Of a stretch of 64,000 nt of DNA, positions 11,871 to 22,700 are shown in pieces. Location: NCBI GenBank assembly GCA_011799875.1, contig CM022301.1:320682929-320746928 (forward strand), given 5' to 3'. The position numbers were made by a program, and so were the translations under genes. Source of the stretch: Thinopyrum elongatum. Its lineage: Eukaryota > Streptophyta > Magnoliopsida > Poales > Poaceae. Position 1 is the first letter of the stretch. Each line of letters opens with the position of its first letter. The notes below the pieces were generated by a model, which was not told where the DNA came from, searched no databases, and saw only the letters and a program-made list of their open reading frames with translations.

Positions 11871-12312
11871 GAGCATCTACAGTCGGACATAGCAAATATG
11901 ACCCATTAAACGTCCGTGGACGCGCCCGGTCAGTGACCGGGCGTGTCCGTTTTGAACCCCTATTTATCCGTTCGTGCAGCCACGCTCCTCATTTTCTTCC
12001 TCATATGTCCGGTCACTTGCATGTGATTGGTGGAGATGAAGAGAGAGAAAGAAAAGAATGAATAAAGAAAGAGAAAAGGTGGTCCGGGGTGGGGACGCGT
12101 CCTACTGGAGGATTGACCGGGCGCATCCGCAAGCCCTCATACCCTCCCCATATTTGAGATGGATATGAGAGTTCGCGGACAGCCCGGACGTATAGGGATA
12201 ATATGAGGGGTCCGGTTGGGTCAACTTTTTACTACTTTTTGCTTCTCTCTCCTGTCCGGTCAGTGGTCCCACGCCCGCCTGGTCAATTTGAGGAGTCCGG
12301 TTGTAGATGCTC
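11871..12312. mobile_element. Harbinger/PIF-type MITE with TTA duplication
   Basis: The element of 442 bases has terminal inverted repeats. It starts GAGCATCTACAGTCGGAC, and its end reads GAGCATCTACAACCGGAC on the opposite strand. It is flanked by TTA at 11868-11870 and 12313-12315, the 3-bp target duplication of the PIF/Harbinger superfamily. The inner sequence has further GTCCGGTCA/TGACCGGGCG complementary words. It has no coding capacity, so it is non-autonomous. Confidence 0.85.
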
Positions 12313-12315
12313 TTA

Positions 12316-12760
12316 GTGGCACACCGGGTCTTGGGTTCAACTACTCCCTATGGGAGAAGATTTAAATGGCTCTGGATAAAAAAAAAGTCTAGTATCAAGG
12401 ATTTAACCTGGATAAAAATAGTAAAAAAAAGACAATGAGGAGGAAGATGGAGATGCAAAGACCTACTCGTACTACCCATGTTAATAATTGACATCTCTGT
12501 TTTACTTTCCTCGTCATCAAAATTGATGATATTCATTTGCTCTATCCAGGTCAAATACAAAAGCGAGTGTATCTATTGTAGGATCATCATCTAATGCATG
12601 GAAACGGGTCTCTGAAGTTGCTGCTCAATATATACCTATTCGGAGAAAGGAACAGTGAACACTAACTTTGCACTAAAAAAAGTACACATCCGTCAAGCTT
12701 TTCAAAGGTAGGGTCAGCCAAATTATATGCCGAAGTATAGTTTCTCCCATTCAAAGGCAT
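12316..12760. other. No gene or repeat resolved
   Basis: AT-rich sequence with two poly-A-like runs (near 12,381 and 12,423). No frame of note and no recognised repeat. Confidence 0.35.
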
Positions 12761-12985
12761 CTATCTAAATTCAACATGCTCAATAATAGCATTAAACACG
12801 GAAATCCAATGATTAGGGTCATTGGGTTTGTTCTTTTCATTACAATTTATAATAATGTCGAAATCTCCTCCAACCAAACACGGCACTCGATTATCATGAT
12901 GTAAACAAAAACATCCACATTTTCCTGTAGATTTAAAAATAAAGACATGTAAGTTGCTATGCAGTTGTTTGCCAACAAAAAACAC
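12761..12985 (-). pseudogene. LINE endonuclease-domain fragment
   Basis: The 74-residue frame contains CLVGGDFDIIINCNEKN followed by WISVFNAIIEHVEFR. This matches the GGDFN...EKN block of apurinic endonuclease domains in plant L1-type LINE ORF2. The asparagine normally after GGDF is changed to D. It is an isolated fragment; no reverse transcriptase follows on the same strand nearby. Confidence 0.6.
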
Positions 12986-12993
12986 AAATCAAC

Positions 12994-13185
12994 CTATACG
13001 TCACTTACGTTTTCACTGCATGCACCATCCTCATTAGTTTGAAAGTCCACGGCAGGTAAGTTTTCATATGATGACCATGATTTATTGTCGCTACTATATT
13101 CATCTTCGTTAGTACAATCATTATTGGTACGAGAGCCATTATCGCTACCGTATTCATCATCGGCATATCCAGTTTCTTCCTTCAT
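12994..13185 (-). CDS. Short acidic hypothetical frame
   Basis: The 63-residue frame (ATG at 13185) is rich in D, E, S and N (DDEYGSDNGS, EDEYSSDNKS). A GTAAGT-like donor near its 3' end (AACGTAAGTGAC) could make it an exon. The composition recalls N-terminal regions of some plant nuclear proteins, but I do not recognise it, and nothing downstream supports a full gene. It may be a gene relic. Confidence 0.25.
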   Translation of the reverse strand: MKEETGYADDEYGSDNGSRTNNDCTNEDEYSSDNKSWSSYENLPAVDFQTNEDGACSENVSDV

Positions 13186-13342
13186 TTAAACACCTAGATC
13201 TACAGTCCTCAGTCACTACCAACACTACACAATATCAACAGAGACATCATCTCTCAGTTCAAATGCTAATTTGATGACATTGTATGATGCCGATGAAAAA
13301 TTAACAGAAGCAACATCGCTCCGAATGATCTTTCGCACCATT

Positions 13343-14812
13343 TCAATGTGCACTTGATGATTTAGAAGGCAAACCTACGGAGGCGGGGTTCGATGTTGCG
13401 CGAGAAGTCCGAGGGCGGTTGGGGTCAGGGGTGCGGGAAGGGGCGTCGACGACGGCGTGATTGTGGATGGCGGCGAGGACGCCGCCGCTGACGACGATGA
13501 GAACAACGGATGATGGCGGGATGGTGGCGAGGATGCCGACAATGCCGACAGAGGGGCGTGAAAATGTCAACGCCGCGACGCGCGGGAGGGGGGGGTGGGG
13601 TGGGGGTTGAGGCCTGTGGCTGCCGTCGACTACGGGCGGGCAGGGGCGGCTATTGACAGCACGGGCGAGGGGTCATGGGCGGGCATGGTGAGCCGCGGAT
13701 CGAGACGGGCGGGCGGATCGGGTGGATACGACGTGTATGTGTTCGTACACCTTGTAGTGGGTATACCTTTTGGCCAGATAACTCTACTGCCCTTGTACGA
13801 TTTGGGGGTATACTGAAGCGGAGCTCTTCATAGCAACGTTTCTTTTGCTGATTTCTTCTAACTGTGCCACTACCCAAAGTGATGTTTTCTTTACTGTTCT
13901 CATCCCTCCCGATTTTTTTCCTGAAATCTTCTTTAGCAATTCTTTTCCCGAAATATCAAATGTTGTCTGCCTTGTGCGACAATTTTTTGGATCGCAAAAG
14001 TAGACAATCTCCGGGAGGCATCTAACTGCATTGTTGGGGTCTTCGACCTGTCGTCCATTGCGCAAATGCGATCCACATCGGCGTTGCCGCAACAGCTGCT
14101 TTATGCGTAAAAGTTCCTGGAGCAAATCAAGGCGCTTAGATTTGTCTCGGCTAAAGTTTGCGCTATCCAAACATTCATCCCCACTGCAAACAGGTGACGT
14201 GATGCCATCTTGCCACAGATATGTATGTGATGTGTACTGTAGTGCTTTCTGCCTAAAGCGCCCGTGGCAGATCAAGATGCGTTGTGCCTTGGGTTAAATC
14301 TCGCGCTATATATATCCAAAACATTCAGCTCCAACGCAAACAGCCGCTAATGCGACGCCACTCCGCTGCCGATATGATATATACGAAGTGGCAATGGTGG
14401 TAGACGATTTACCATATCGCGAATGATCCGTCTCTCGAGAGTTCCAGCTCCACTACCCAGGTGTGGCGTTGATTCGAGCGAAGTGATGGTCGTTTTCTAA
14501 TGCGTACTAGGAGCAGAGTACTCACGCACTCACGAGAACCTTGGCTTTTTCTTTAGTTGGAGCCAGGGCACCACTCGCACAATCATTGGAGCTCCGTATA
14601 TGTAGTATGACAGACAAAATCCTCCATCTATAATGTGATATCGCTCTCAACCCAACCCACAGCAGCAAAGTGAAAGAAGGAGAAAAAGAAAAGAAGAGAA
14701 AACAAGGAGGCGGAAGTGAAGACGATCGATCCATCGCTAGCTGCTAGCATCATCCCCCGGCGCAGGAACCGAGCCTTTTAGAGAAGCGCGAGACTGTGGA
14801 GCCGCATTGCTA
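13343..14812. other. No supported gene; one unassigned minus-strand frame at 13784-14275
   Basis: The longest frame here (14275-13784, minus, 163 residues) has mixed composition with no domain I recognise and no clear start context. GC-rich sequence at 13,370-13,720 yields frames on both strands, which is a composition effect. Nothing is firmly annotated. Confidence 0.25.
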
Positions 14813-15101
14813 AGAGCAAGTACGATAGAGCTGAGTCAGATAGCTATAAGAAATAAATTAGTATATTTTTGCTTAGTTGGAGAAAAGTAAAGAAGAGAGA
14901 GAAGGTAAGCGGGCTCTTGGTGAAGAGCCAGTTCTAGCACGTGCTCCTAGGCACTTTGTGAGAGTGAAAGATGAGCCATATAATAAAATAATAATACACT
15001 CTTCTAATTAACTATTGTACATATTAGCTATAAAATGGGCTATAGATGACATGACAATGACTTATAGCCAGCAGTTGGCTATACTATTAACCATACTGTT
15101 A
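14813..15101. mobile_element. Probable MITE with degraded inverted ends
   Basis: The left end (TAAGAGCAAGTACGATAG, later AGCTATAAG) resembles the reverse complement of the right end (TAACAGTATGGTTAATAG, later GGCTATAAG). This gives an imperfect inverted repeat about 40 bases long. Candidate flanking triplets are CTA on the left and TTA on the right, so the target duplication is not clean. No coding capacity. Confidence 0.45.
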
Positions 15102-15642
15102 AGTGCTAACAGAAACATGGGCTGGACTGGAGGAGTGGACACGGACCAAGAAAAGCAGTCGGGTCACCCGCCAACCAGCCACCGCTGTTCCTCCGGATCA
15201 CCTTTCGCACTATTTTATCTTAGCCACTAATAAAGAGCGCTGTGCTAGTGTATTTACCAGTAAATTAATTCGGCTTCGAGATAGTACTAGTAGTAATAAA
15301 ACAATGGGCTCTCAGGAGTACTATAACAAGTGTGCTACAGGAGTGTGTGGTTCAGTGACACCTATGCGTCCGTCAGAAGCTTCCCGTCCTGCCGCCCGCC
15401 CGGATTCTTCCTCTTTTCTCTGGGGGAGCCTGGATTCGGAGAGGGACGGAAGTCCTCGTGGCTCGACCGGGCGGGGCACGCGTCGGGCGCGCGACGGAAG
15501 CGGCCGCGCCCGGCGAGCGCGCGTGGCGCGACGTGTCGCCAGCTCGGACGTCGCGCGAGCACGTGGGCCTCTACCTTTCCGTGCCGGGAACTCGGACGCA
15601 TACACGCGTACGCCGTACCTGGCGGCGATGCGGTGGTATACG
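15102..15642. other. GC-rich stretch without supported gene
   Basis: From about 15,390 to 15,640 the sequence is very GC- and CpG-rich, with overlapping frames on both strands. None shows a domain. It could be an old promoter-proximal region, but no gene is attached that I can see. Confidence 0.3.
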
Positions 15643-15651
15643 GGGCCGGGG

Positions 15652-15997
15652 TGAAAATGGACAGAACTGACCCTTTTTCAAAAGTTCAACATAAAATGGC
15701 CCTATTCTGAAAATATTTCATAAAGTGGCCCTTTTGCATGACGCCCGGGTCTAGGGCGTCATGCTAGATAGCATGACACCCCGGGTTAGGGCATCATGCT
15801 ATTTGGCATGGCATCCTAGTCCAAGGCGCCATGCTACATGTAACGACCATGACGCCTTAGCCCGGAGCGTCATGATCTTTAGCATGACGCCCTAACCGCG
15901 GGCGCCATGTAAAAGATGGTCATTTTGTGAAATATTTTCAGATCAAGATCATTTTGTGTTGAACTTTCGAAAAGGGGTCAATTTTGTCCATTTTCAT
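15652..15997. mobile_element. Mutator-like MITE A with internal palindrome array
   Basis: The element of 346 bases is flanked by a perfect 9-bp duplication GGGCCGGGG (15643-15651 and 15998-16006), as expected for the Mutator superfamily. Its ends form terminal inverted repeats of about 80 bases; the outer part reads GAAAATGGACARAAYTGACC from either end. The interior is an array of five palindromic units. There is no coding capacity. Confidence 0.8.
15737..15909. repeat. Five 27-bp palindromes inside MITE A
   Basis: Units lie at 15737-15763, 15772-15798, 15807-15833, 15848-15874 and 15883-15909. Each starts CATGRC and ends RYCATG as an imperfect hairpin; the first has a perfect 10-base stem, CATGACGCCC with GGGCGTCATG. 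Start-to-start spacing is 35, 35, 41 and 35 bases. Spacers are AT-rich and unlike the units. Confidence 0.85.
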
Positions 15998-16174
15998 GGG
16001 CCGGGGCGGGTCGGAAAACGTGTGGGAGACGAGATCGCATGGCATACGTCTGGAAGTCCGGTTAAGTGGTGGCTACGTATACATATAGTACTAGTACGGT
16101 GGACGGATCGGGACGACGGGGGGTGTGTGACAGTGAGTGCGATGGCTCTGTTCTTGCCTGTATTCGCGGGTAGG

Positions 16175-16517
16175 GGCCGAATTTCGTGTTTTGACCATTT
16201 TCGTATACTATTTCAGGATCTGACCCCGCTGAGAAAAGTTTCGGGATTTGATCATTTTCCTATCGCCAGACTCTTTGACGGTAGGGTATAACAGCCTACC
16301 GCTAGACCCCTTGGCGGTAGGCAGGAACCCTACCGCCAAGCCTCTTGGGCCCTGGGCACGCTCTGTGTTGGAAACTTAGAATTTTTTGGCGGTAGGGTGT
16401 CCAACCCTACCGTCAAGGTGTCTGGCGGTAAAAAAAGGGTCAGATCCCGAATTTTTTTCTAATAAGGGTCAGATCCTGAAATAGTATACGAAAATGGTCA
16501 AAATACGAAATTTAGCC
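16175..16517. mobile_element. Mutator-like MITE B with internal palindrome array
   Basis: The element of 343 bases is flanked by a 9-bp duplication with one mismatch (gcgggtagg at 16166-16174, gcgggcagg at 16518-16526). The terminal inverted repeats are about 95 bases long with imperfections and share the block TTTTGACCATTTTCGTATAC. The interior has four 25-bp hairpin units of the CTACCGCC...GGCGGTAG type starting at 16260, 16296, 16330 and 16407; the third is broken. No coding capacity. Confidence 0.8.
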
Positions 16518-17001
16518 GCGGGCAGGGGTTCTGCATGCGCGCCCGTGTCTCCCTCGGGTCAGCATTTGCTAGTCGAGCTTCGTTGCTTGGGTCGTCAAGC
16601 TTGTGGACTGGGTAGGGTAGGTGGTGGAGTTTAGCTGAAACTTCTATACACAGACCATGTACAGGGGGACTGTTCCGCTGTCCGCTCTGTGCCGAAACAA
16701 GGTTCCGTCGTCGGCTTTGCAGGCAGCTTCCCTTCGAGGACAATGGTCGTCGTTTGAGTACTTTGTACGATGAAGTCCAGATTTAACATGCCCCTGACGA
16801 AAGGTCAATTCCTCAAATGATAGTCAAATACTAGCTTGCAATGAGATGAGAAAAAAAAAATCAGGGATAGAAGATTCCCATAAAGGTAGAAGAGCTAGAG
16901 TAAAAAGGAGTTTTTTGCTAAACCATTTGCTACCTCATTTGCTTCCCCAAAGCAATGCACAAGGAAAACATTTGCACACTCCAAATCAACCTGCTTGTGC
17001 T

Positions 17002-17177
17002 CGGTGGCGGAGCTACAAACAGAAAACTGGGCCGGCCAGGCTGAACTTGATGCTAAATCTAGGCTGCTATCTTGTAGCGTTGTGTATTCATGGGTTGGAC
17101 CTTTGGTACAGTTCTATAATTTGGCACAAAACCTGGGCGGGCCACGGCCCATTCGGCCACAAAGTAGCTCCGCCAGT
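17002..17177. mobile_element. Mutator-like MITE C inside LINE-flanking sequence
   Basis: The element of 176 bases has terminal inverted repeats of about 12 bases (TGGCGGAGCTAC at both ends) and a perfect 9-bp duplication GCTTGTGCT at 16993-17001 and 17178-17186. There is no coding capacity. It lies just upstream of recognisable LINE reverse transcriptase sequence. Confidence 0.75.
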
Positions 17178-17186
17178 GCTTGTGCT

Positions 17187-17968
17187 TGTGCTCCATTATG
17201 GTAGCCACTTCTGGACCGAGGTATGCGTCATGTTGGAGGAGCTTAATGAGTCTCTTTGCATTAACTTCTACGATCATGGAATTTTGGATGCTTTCTTTCA
17301 GATTCGACCATTGAAGGCTCTGGGGCCAGATGGGTTTTCAGCACGATTTTTTTAAGACAAAACTAGCCTACGTTTGAAGAGGATGTAATTAAAGTGGTTA
17401 AGGAATTCTTCCACAGTGGTATTATGCCGAATACGTCAATGATACTATTATTGTACTCCTAAAAATTCCTAACACGGTGAAGCTTACTGATTCAGACCAA
17501 TAAGCTTGTGCAATGTCATTGATAAGATTGTGTCTAAATGCTTGGTTATTAGACCATTGCTTGATGACATTATTTATCCTTCACAGAGTGCTTTCATTCC
17601 CAACAGACTGATTATTGATAAAGCCTACATTGCATTTGAATGCATACATCACATCAAGCAGGAGAAAGGATCCCACAAAAAGCTTCTATGCTTACAAGCT
17701 TGATTTATCAAAGATTACAACATAGTTGATTGAAACTACCTTAAGCAAATGATGCAGAAGTTAGGTTTTGCTCACAAATGGCTGGAGTGGATCATGACAT
17801 GTGTCACCAATATGAGATATTCTATCAAATTAATTGGATCCCTCTTGGATCCGTTTACACCGTCGCGTGGTATATGGCAAGGTGTTCCACTCTCTTTATG
17901 TCTGTTCCTCTTTGTTGCCAATGGCCTATCTGCTCTTATTAATAGAGGTATTCAAGAAGTTTAGCACC
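17187..17968 (+). pseudogene. LINE reverse transcriptase fragment, interrupted by Tat element B
   Basis: Conserved LINE words appear in order on the plus strand but in shifting frames. They are FFQIRPLKALGPDGFSARFF (17,300-17,350), SQSAFIPNRLIIDKAYIAFE (about 17,580-17,640), MQKLGFAHKWLEWIM (from 17,749) and PSRGIWQGVPLS (about 17,860-17,895). Several frameshifts and stops break it, and the catalytic FADD block is not reached. Tat element B is inserted at 17973/17974. The sequence beyond that element (31707 on) does not clearly continue the LINE. Confidence 0.7.
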
Positions 17969-17973
17969 ACGAT

Positions 17974-19088
17974 TGTCGTGGTATTCTCACATCAGATATC
18001 AGGGGGTGGCTTATCATGGGTGGAGCCAAGAGGACGTCGTCGGGCCTTGGAAGCGGGAGTGAGCACGAGCTCGATCGCACACGAGACGTACCCAGGTTCG
18101 GGGCTCTCCGGAGAGATAACACCCCTAGTCCTGCTCTGCGGGGTCTCCGCATGATGACTATGATCAAGAGTGTACAAGGTTGCTCCTTGAGCTGTGTTAC
18201 TAGAGGAGGAAGAAGGGTAGAGCTACCTCTCTTCTCCTAGCTATGGCGTGGGTGTGTGTGTAGAATGAGGGCTGAACCCTTTGCATGGGTGAGCCCTGGG
18301 AGGTTTTATAGGCCAACCCCCCAGGGGTACAATGGTAATACGGCCGGGTGTAGGACCCGGACGTCAGTGTCTAAAGTCGCCGGGTTCTCCGCCGGCTGCT
18401 GGGGCCCGCCTCTGGAGGGCCCTGCCAGCTGCCAAGAATCCGGCCGACAGGTAGGGCCCGCTGCCTCCGGGCCCGCAGATTGCCTTTTGCTGTAGCTCTG
18501 TCCCTGATGACGGAGGCCGCGTCACGAGTCGTATGGCTACAATCCCGCGTCAGGCGGGTAGGTGGCCGCTTGGTCAGCGTACATTGTAGCCATGCTCCGT
18601 CTTGTCGTAGTGGGTGAGCGCAGACTCCGAGGGGAAGGAGGGGCCGGCTGCTGGAAGCCGGCCCACCCCCGAGGCCACCTTCGAGGGATGCGCCGTCTTC
18701 TGGAAGCCTGTGGGCCACACCGACGGTCCTCTGTCGTAGCACAGTCCTTGCTGACGAGGGCCGCGTCATGAGTCGCATGGCTACAGTCCCGCGCCAGGCG
18801 GGTTGGTGGCCGTTGGGTCAGCTCGTACTGTAGCCACGCTCCTCCGGGATTCGGGGGAGCAGGTGGCACTGTTGCCACGCCCCGTCCCGTCGTAGTAGGT
18901 GAGTGCAGACTCCGAGGGGAAGGTGAGGCCGGCTGCTGGAAGCCGGCCCCCAAAGCCGCCTTCTCGGGGTGCGCCGTCTTCTGGAAGCCGGCCCACGTGG
19001 CCAGCTGGTATGAGGGGCTTTGCTAGCCCCGATGTCTTGAAAAGCTGTTGGGTCCGGATGAGGCTACCCGGGGTCCATCCCCCCGAGA
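17974..19088 (-). repeat. 3' LTR of Tat element B
   Basis: This 1115-base LTR matches the 5' LTR throughout. On the minus strand it starts TCTCGGGGGG where the 5' LTR has TGTCGGGGGG, so the terminal TG has mutated to TC. It ends at 17974, next to the ACGAT duplication. The TATA box (plus strand gttttata, 18302-18309) is conserved. Confidence 0.85.
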
Positions 19089-19530
19089 GTAGTCCCCGAA
19101 GCTGGTGAGGCGCCACGGCTCAACGTCGGAGTGCCTCAACAGTTTCCTCCTCTGAGAGATCCGCGTGCCAGAAGCCGGTAGAGGCGAAGCCAGCCGCTTG
19201 GTGAATTTGAATCGTCGTGGCGGGCGCCGGGTGGTTCGCCACCGGGTGGCGTGCCTGCCGCCCGTTGTACGCACGCCGCGTGCCGCCAGCAGGTCGGGCC
19301 GGCCTGCCAGCCCACACGCGTGATGGGACGCCGCCACAGACCCGGGCCCACCACTACACAGCCTCGGCGCGCGCGCGGATCCGCTGCAGCCGAGGCGAAC
19401 TGTTGCCCTTCCGGGGCAAAATGATTACGTGCCATTAAGGCGCGGGATTTGCGGGGGCGTGCGGGACATGGGCGCAGTTAATCCCACGCCCTCCCCACGA
19501 AGCATCGCCTCGGCCCCGCCGTCTCGGCCG

Positions 19531-19538
19531 TATAAATA
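19531..19538 (+). promoter_or_regulatory. TATA box of the antisense gene in Tat element B
   Basis: TATAAATA lies 173 bases upstream of the ATG at 19711. It is followed by a pyrimidine-rich leader (19,560-19,640) typical of plant 5' untranslated regions. It is on the strand opposite to the element's own transcript and inside its internal region, so it would drive the antisense gene independently of the LTR. Confidence 0.55.
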
Positions 19539-19710
19539 GGAGGGAGGGGGGCGGCCAAACGCACGCGCGCCCCCTCCGCTCTTTTCTTCTTCTTCCTCGC
19601 TCCTTTGCTTCCTCTTCGTCGTCGCGCCGCCGCGCCGCACGCAGCCGAAGTGCCGCCGCGGCTTCGCCATCGTCCGGCCTCGCCACGCCGCCGCCAGGCC
19701 ACCACAAGCC

Positions 19711-22700
19711 ATGGCGCGAGGCGAGTGGGACGGCTCCAATGTCCATGAGGGCCACATCGAATTCCTCCGCGCGACGCGAAGGCTTCCTGTCGAGGCGTTC
19801 GTGGGGACGCGGATCCCCGACAAGAGGGAGATCTTGCCGGCGCCGAGGGCTGGCGAATTCGTCGTCTTCCGGAGCCATTTCCTATGCGGATTTGGTTTGC
19901 CTGCGAGCGGCTTCCTCCGCTCCTTCTTCGACTTCTATCGTCTCCAACCTCATCACCTTACTCCCAACACGGTGGCACTTCTCTCCGCCTTCATAACCTT
20001 CTGCGAAGGCTACCTCGGCGTCCTGCCCATGCTCGAGCTGTGGGGCAGGTTCTTCTACCTGAAGTTGGGTACCCAGGCCAAGGGCGAGCCGGCCCAGTGC
20101 GGATCCTGCGTCGCCGTGCGGCGCACCGGCTCCGGGACCCGCTTTCCTCCCATCGCTTTGCTGGAGTCGGCGAAGCTGTGGCAGAAATCGTACTTCTACG
20201 TCCGTAACCTCCACCCGACTCGTGACTACATCAACCTGCCGGCCTTCGCGATCGGCCTGCCTGGCGAGCCGTGGAACAACGGGAGGCAGCAACCCAAGCC
20301 GGTGCCGGCTTCCATCACCAACGTCCTTGTCCGGCTTCAGGAGATGACGGACTCGGAGGGCCTCAAGCCGGCGGACTTGTTGGCCTCCTTCGTCTACCGC
20401 CGGGTTTCGCCCCCTCCAAGCCCGGCCGCACCTGATCTGTGACATGAGCGGCCACCGGGACCCCTGCCGGATGTCCACGAAGGAACTGCCGATGGTGGAG
20501 GTGGTCCGCCATGTCAACTCCTTCTCCAACAGCAAGCTCAGCGAGACCGACTGGCAATTTGGCAAGCAGCCGTACAGTCGCGCCAACCCGCCACCGCCGG
20601 TTAGTATCTGGTCCCCATTCTTTGCTCATGCAGTGCTCTTCATCTGACCTGACCACCCGGACGCGGGGCAGCGCTTCCTTGGTCAGGTAGCAACCGGCTC
20701 GCCGGCCCCGGGCCATCAATGGATGCCGGACCGCGAGGAGAACTACGTGGGCGACCCCGAGCTAGGGGCGGCCGCGTTGGAGGACGGAGGCGAGGACGAC
20801 GCCACCGGGGGAGGCGGCGACGGAGGAGGCGGAGCCGCATGAGGAGACGGCGACGTCCAGTCCTGGCCGAATGACAATGAGGACGACGAGGAGCGACGCC
20901 GCCCCAAAGGTGCCGACGGGGCTGGCGCCGGCCCTTCGACGGCGCGGCCACCAAGCGGAGCGCCGTCTGGTGCACCCGGCGCGCCTAAACGTCGCGGCGA
21001 GGGGCTGTTTGGCAGCCGGCCGCACAAGAGGGCCAAGCAAGCGGCCGCGACCAAGCGGCAAGAGGCCGCGAAGGTGGCCGCCATCCGGAGGGCTCCAAAG
21101 GATCGCCCAATGGTGTCCGGGTAGGTGCGGTAGGCGCACCGCTTTGGTTGCTTTTCTTTCTCTCTCTTTTTCGAGTTTCTTATTTTCGCTTGCTTTGCTG
21201 CGCAGGGACGCCATCTCCATTGCCCGGGCTCCATCCGCCTCGCTGATCGGGCCAGCAGGCGGTTCTGAGGAGACCCGGCGTGTGGACCCGGTTGCCGCCC
21301 TTCGGGAGGCGACGGAGAGGAACGCGCGGGAGGCGCAGGAGGAGCGGGAGGAGGCCGCAGCGTGGGCGGAGGCCGATGCTCAGGCCGCCGCGGCAGCGTA
21401 GACGAACGCCCAGGCCACGGCATCGGCGCAGGCGGAGGCGGCGACCAAGGCGCAGGCGGAGGCCAACGCCAAGGCCGAGGAGGATCCGACCGGCAGCGGG
21501 ATCCTAGAGGCTGCGAATCTTGAGCAGCCGGAGGTGCCGGTGGTGGAGGTCCAGGTGCCGCCTGGGGCAGCCGAAGCTGACCAGACGGCGCCGAAGCGGG
21601 AGGTTGCCGACCCCGTCATCCCGGAGGCGGAGGTGACACAGTGCGCGCCGGGTGCTGGCGAGCGAGGTGGCCACCCCAGAGGGCCGGAGATGCCGCTGGC
21701 CAGCGCCGGGTTGGCGACGAGCCAGGCCATGAAGACGCGCACCCCCCGCGCGCCTGCGCCTGGCGCGGGCTGCTTCCGCGCCGAGGCCGGTGGAAATCAG
21801 GGCCGCGAGCTGGCAGGGAGCCAACACCGAGGCCACGAGTTCCGCTCCGCCTGGTTGGGCGCCAGGGGCCGGCCCGGCCACCCTGAACCTCGCAGTGCAG
21901 GATGTCCTGGACAAATTCTCTGCCCACGGCGCCACCCTCCTGAAGGCGAGGAGCGAGATGGTGGCGATGCAGACGTCCGCCCGGGTATGCTCTTGACTTT
22001 GCTTTTTTATCTTTGCGATCTTCAGTGGGGGCGCGCCAGCGCACCCACTGGGTGTAGCCCCCGAGTTCCAAGCCGGCTGCTGAGCAGGCGGGTTGGAACT
22101 TTAAGGCGTGTTTCTGACTGTTGTGATGCCGCTCTTGCTGCAGGACTACCACAACCTGCGCGCTGCCGCCTTCAACTCCCACAATCAGGCGCTCGCCAAT
22201 CGGACCGCCGAGTTGCGGCAGAGCCGAGGTACGTAGGCCAGTTTTCAGTGGGGGCGCGCAAGCGCACCCACTGGGTGCAGACCCCGAGATTCGGGCCGAC
22301 TGCTGAGCAGTCGGGCCGGATCTTTCCGGCGGCTTCTTGTTTTAGTTGACACCATCGCCGACGATTCCTCTTTGCCTTTGCAGAGGTCGCCGTCTAGCTG
22401 CGGGATCACGTGCATGAGCTTGAGGACCAGCTTCAGGCCAAGGAGCTAGAGCGCAACCAGGCGGCCACGGAGCACGACCGGCTTGCGAAGGAGCTGGCCG
22501 ACCAGGCGACCCGGCACGCGGAGCAGGTCCAGCAGCTGACGGACGATGGGGAACGCCTCAAGTCGGAGTTCGAGTCCCAGCGCTCGAGCTGGGCCGACAA
22601 GGAGAAGTACCTGTCGGAGGGCTACTCGGTGATTGAGGATCTCCTCGAGGGTAACTTTTCTTTCTTGATTGGTTAGTTGCCGGCTACCGTGGTCAGCCGG

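Noticed and set aside
15737..15909. CRISPR-like array with regular 27-bp repeats and short spacers
   Set aside because: The units are imperfect palindromes inside a MITE with terminal inverted repeats and a 9-bp duplication in plant nuclear DNA. Spacers are only 8-14 bases and there are no cas genes.
19882..21423. Minus-strand frames opposite the antisense gene of Tat element B
   Set aside because: They overlap well-supported exons and have arginine/proline/alanine-rich shadow composition. The exon model on the plus strand explains the region.
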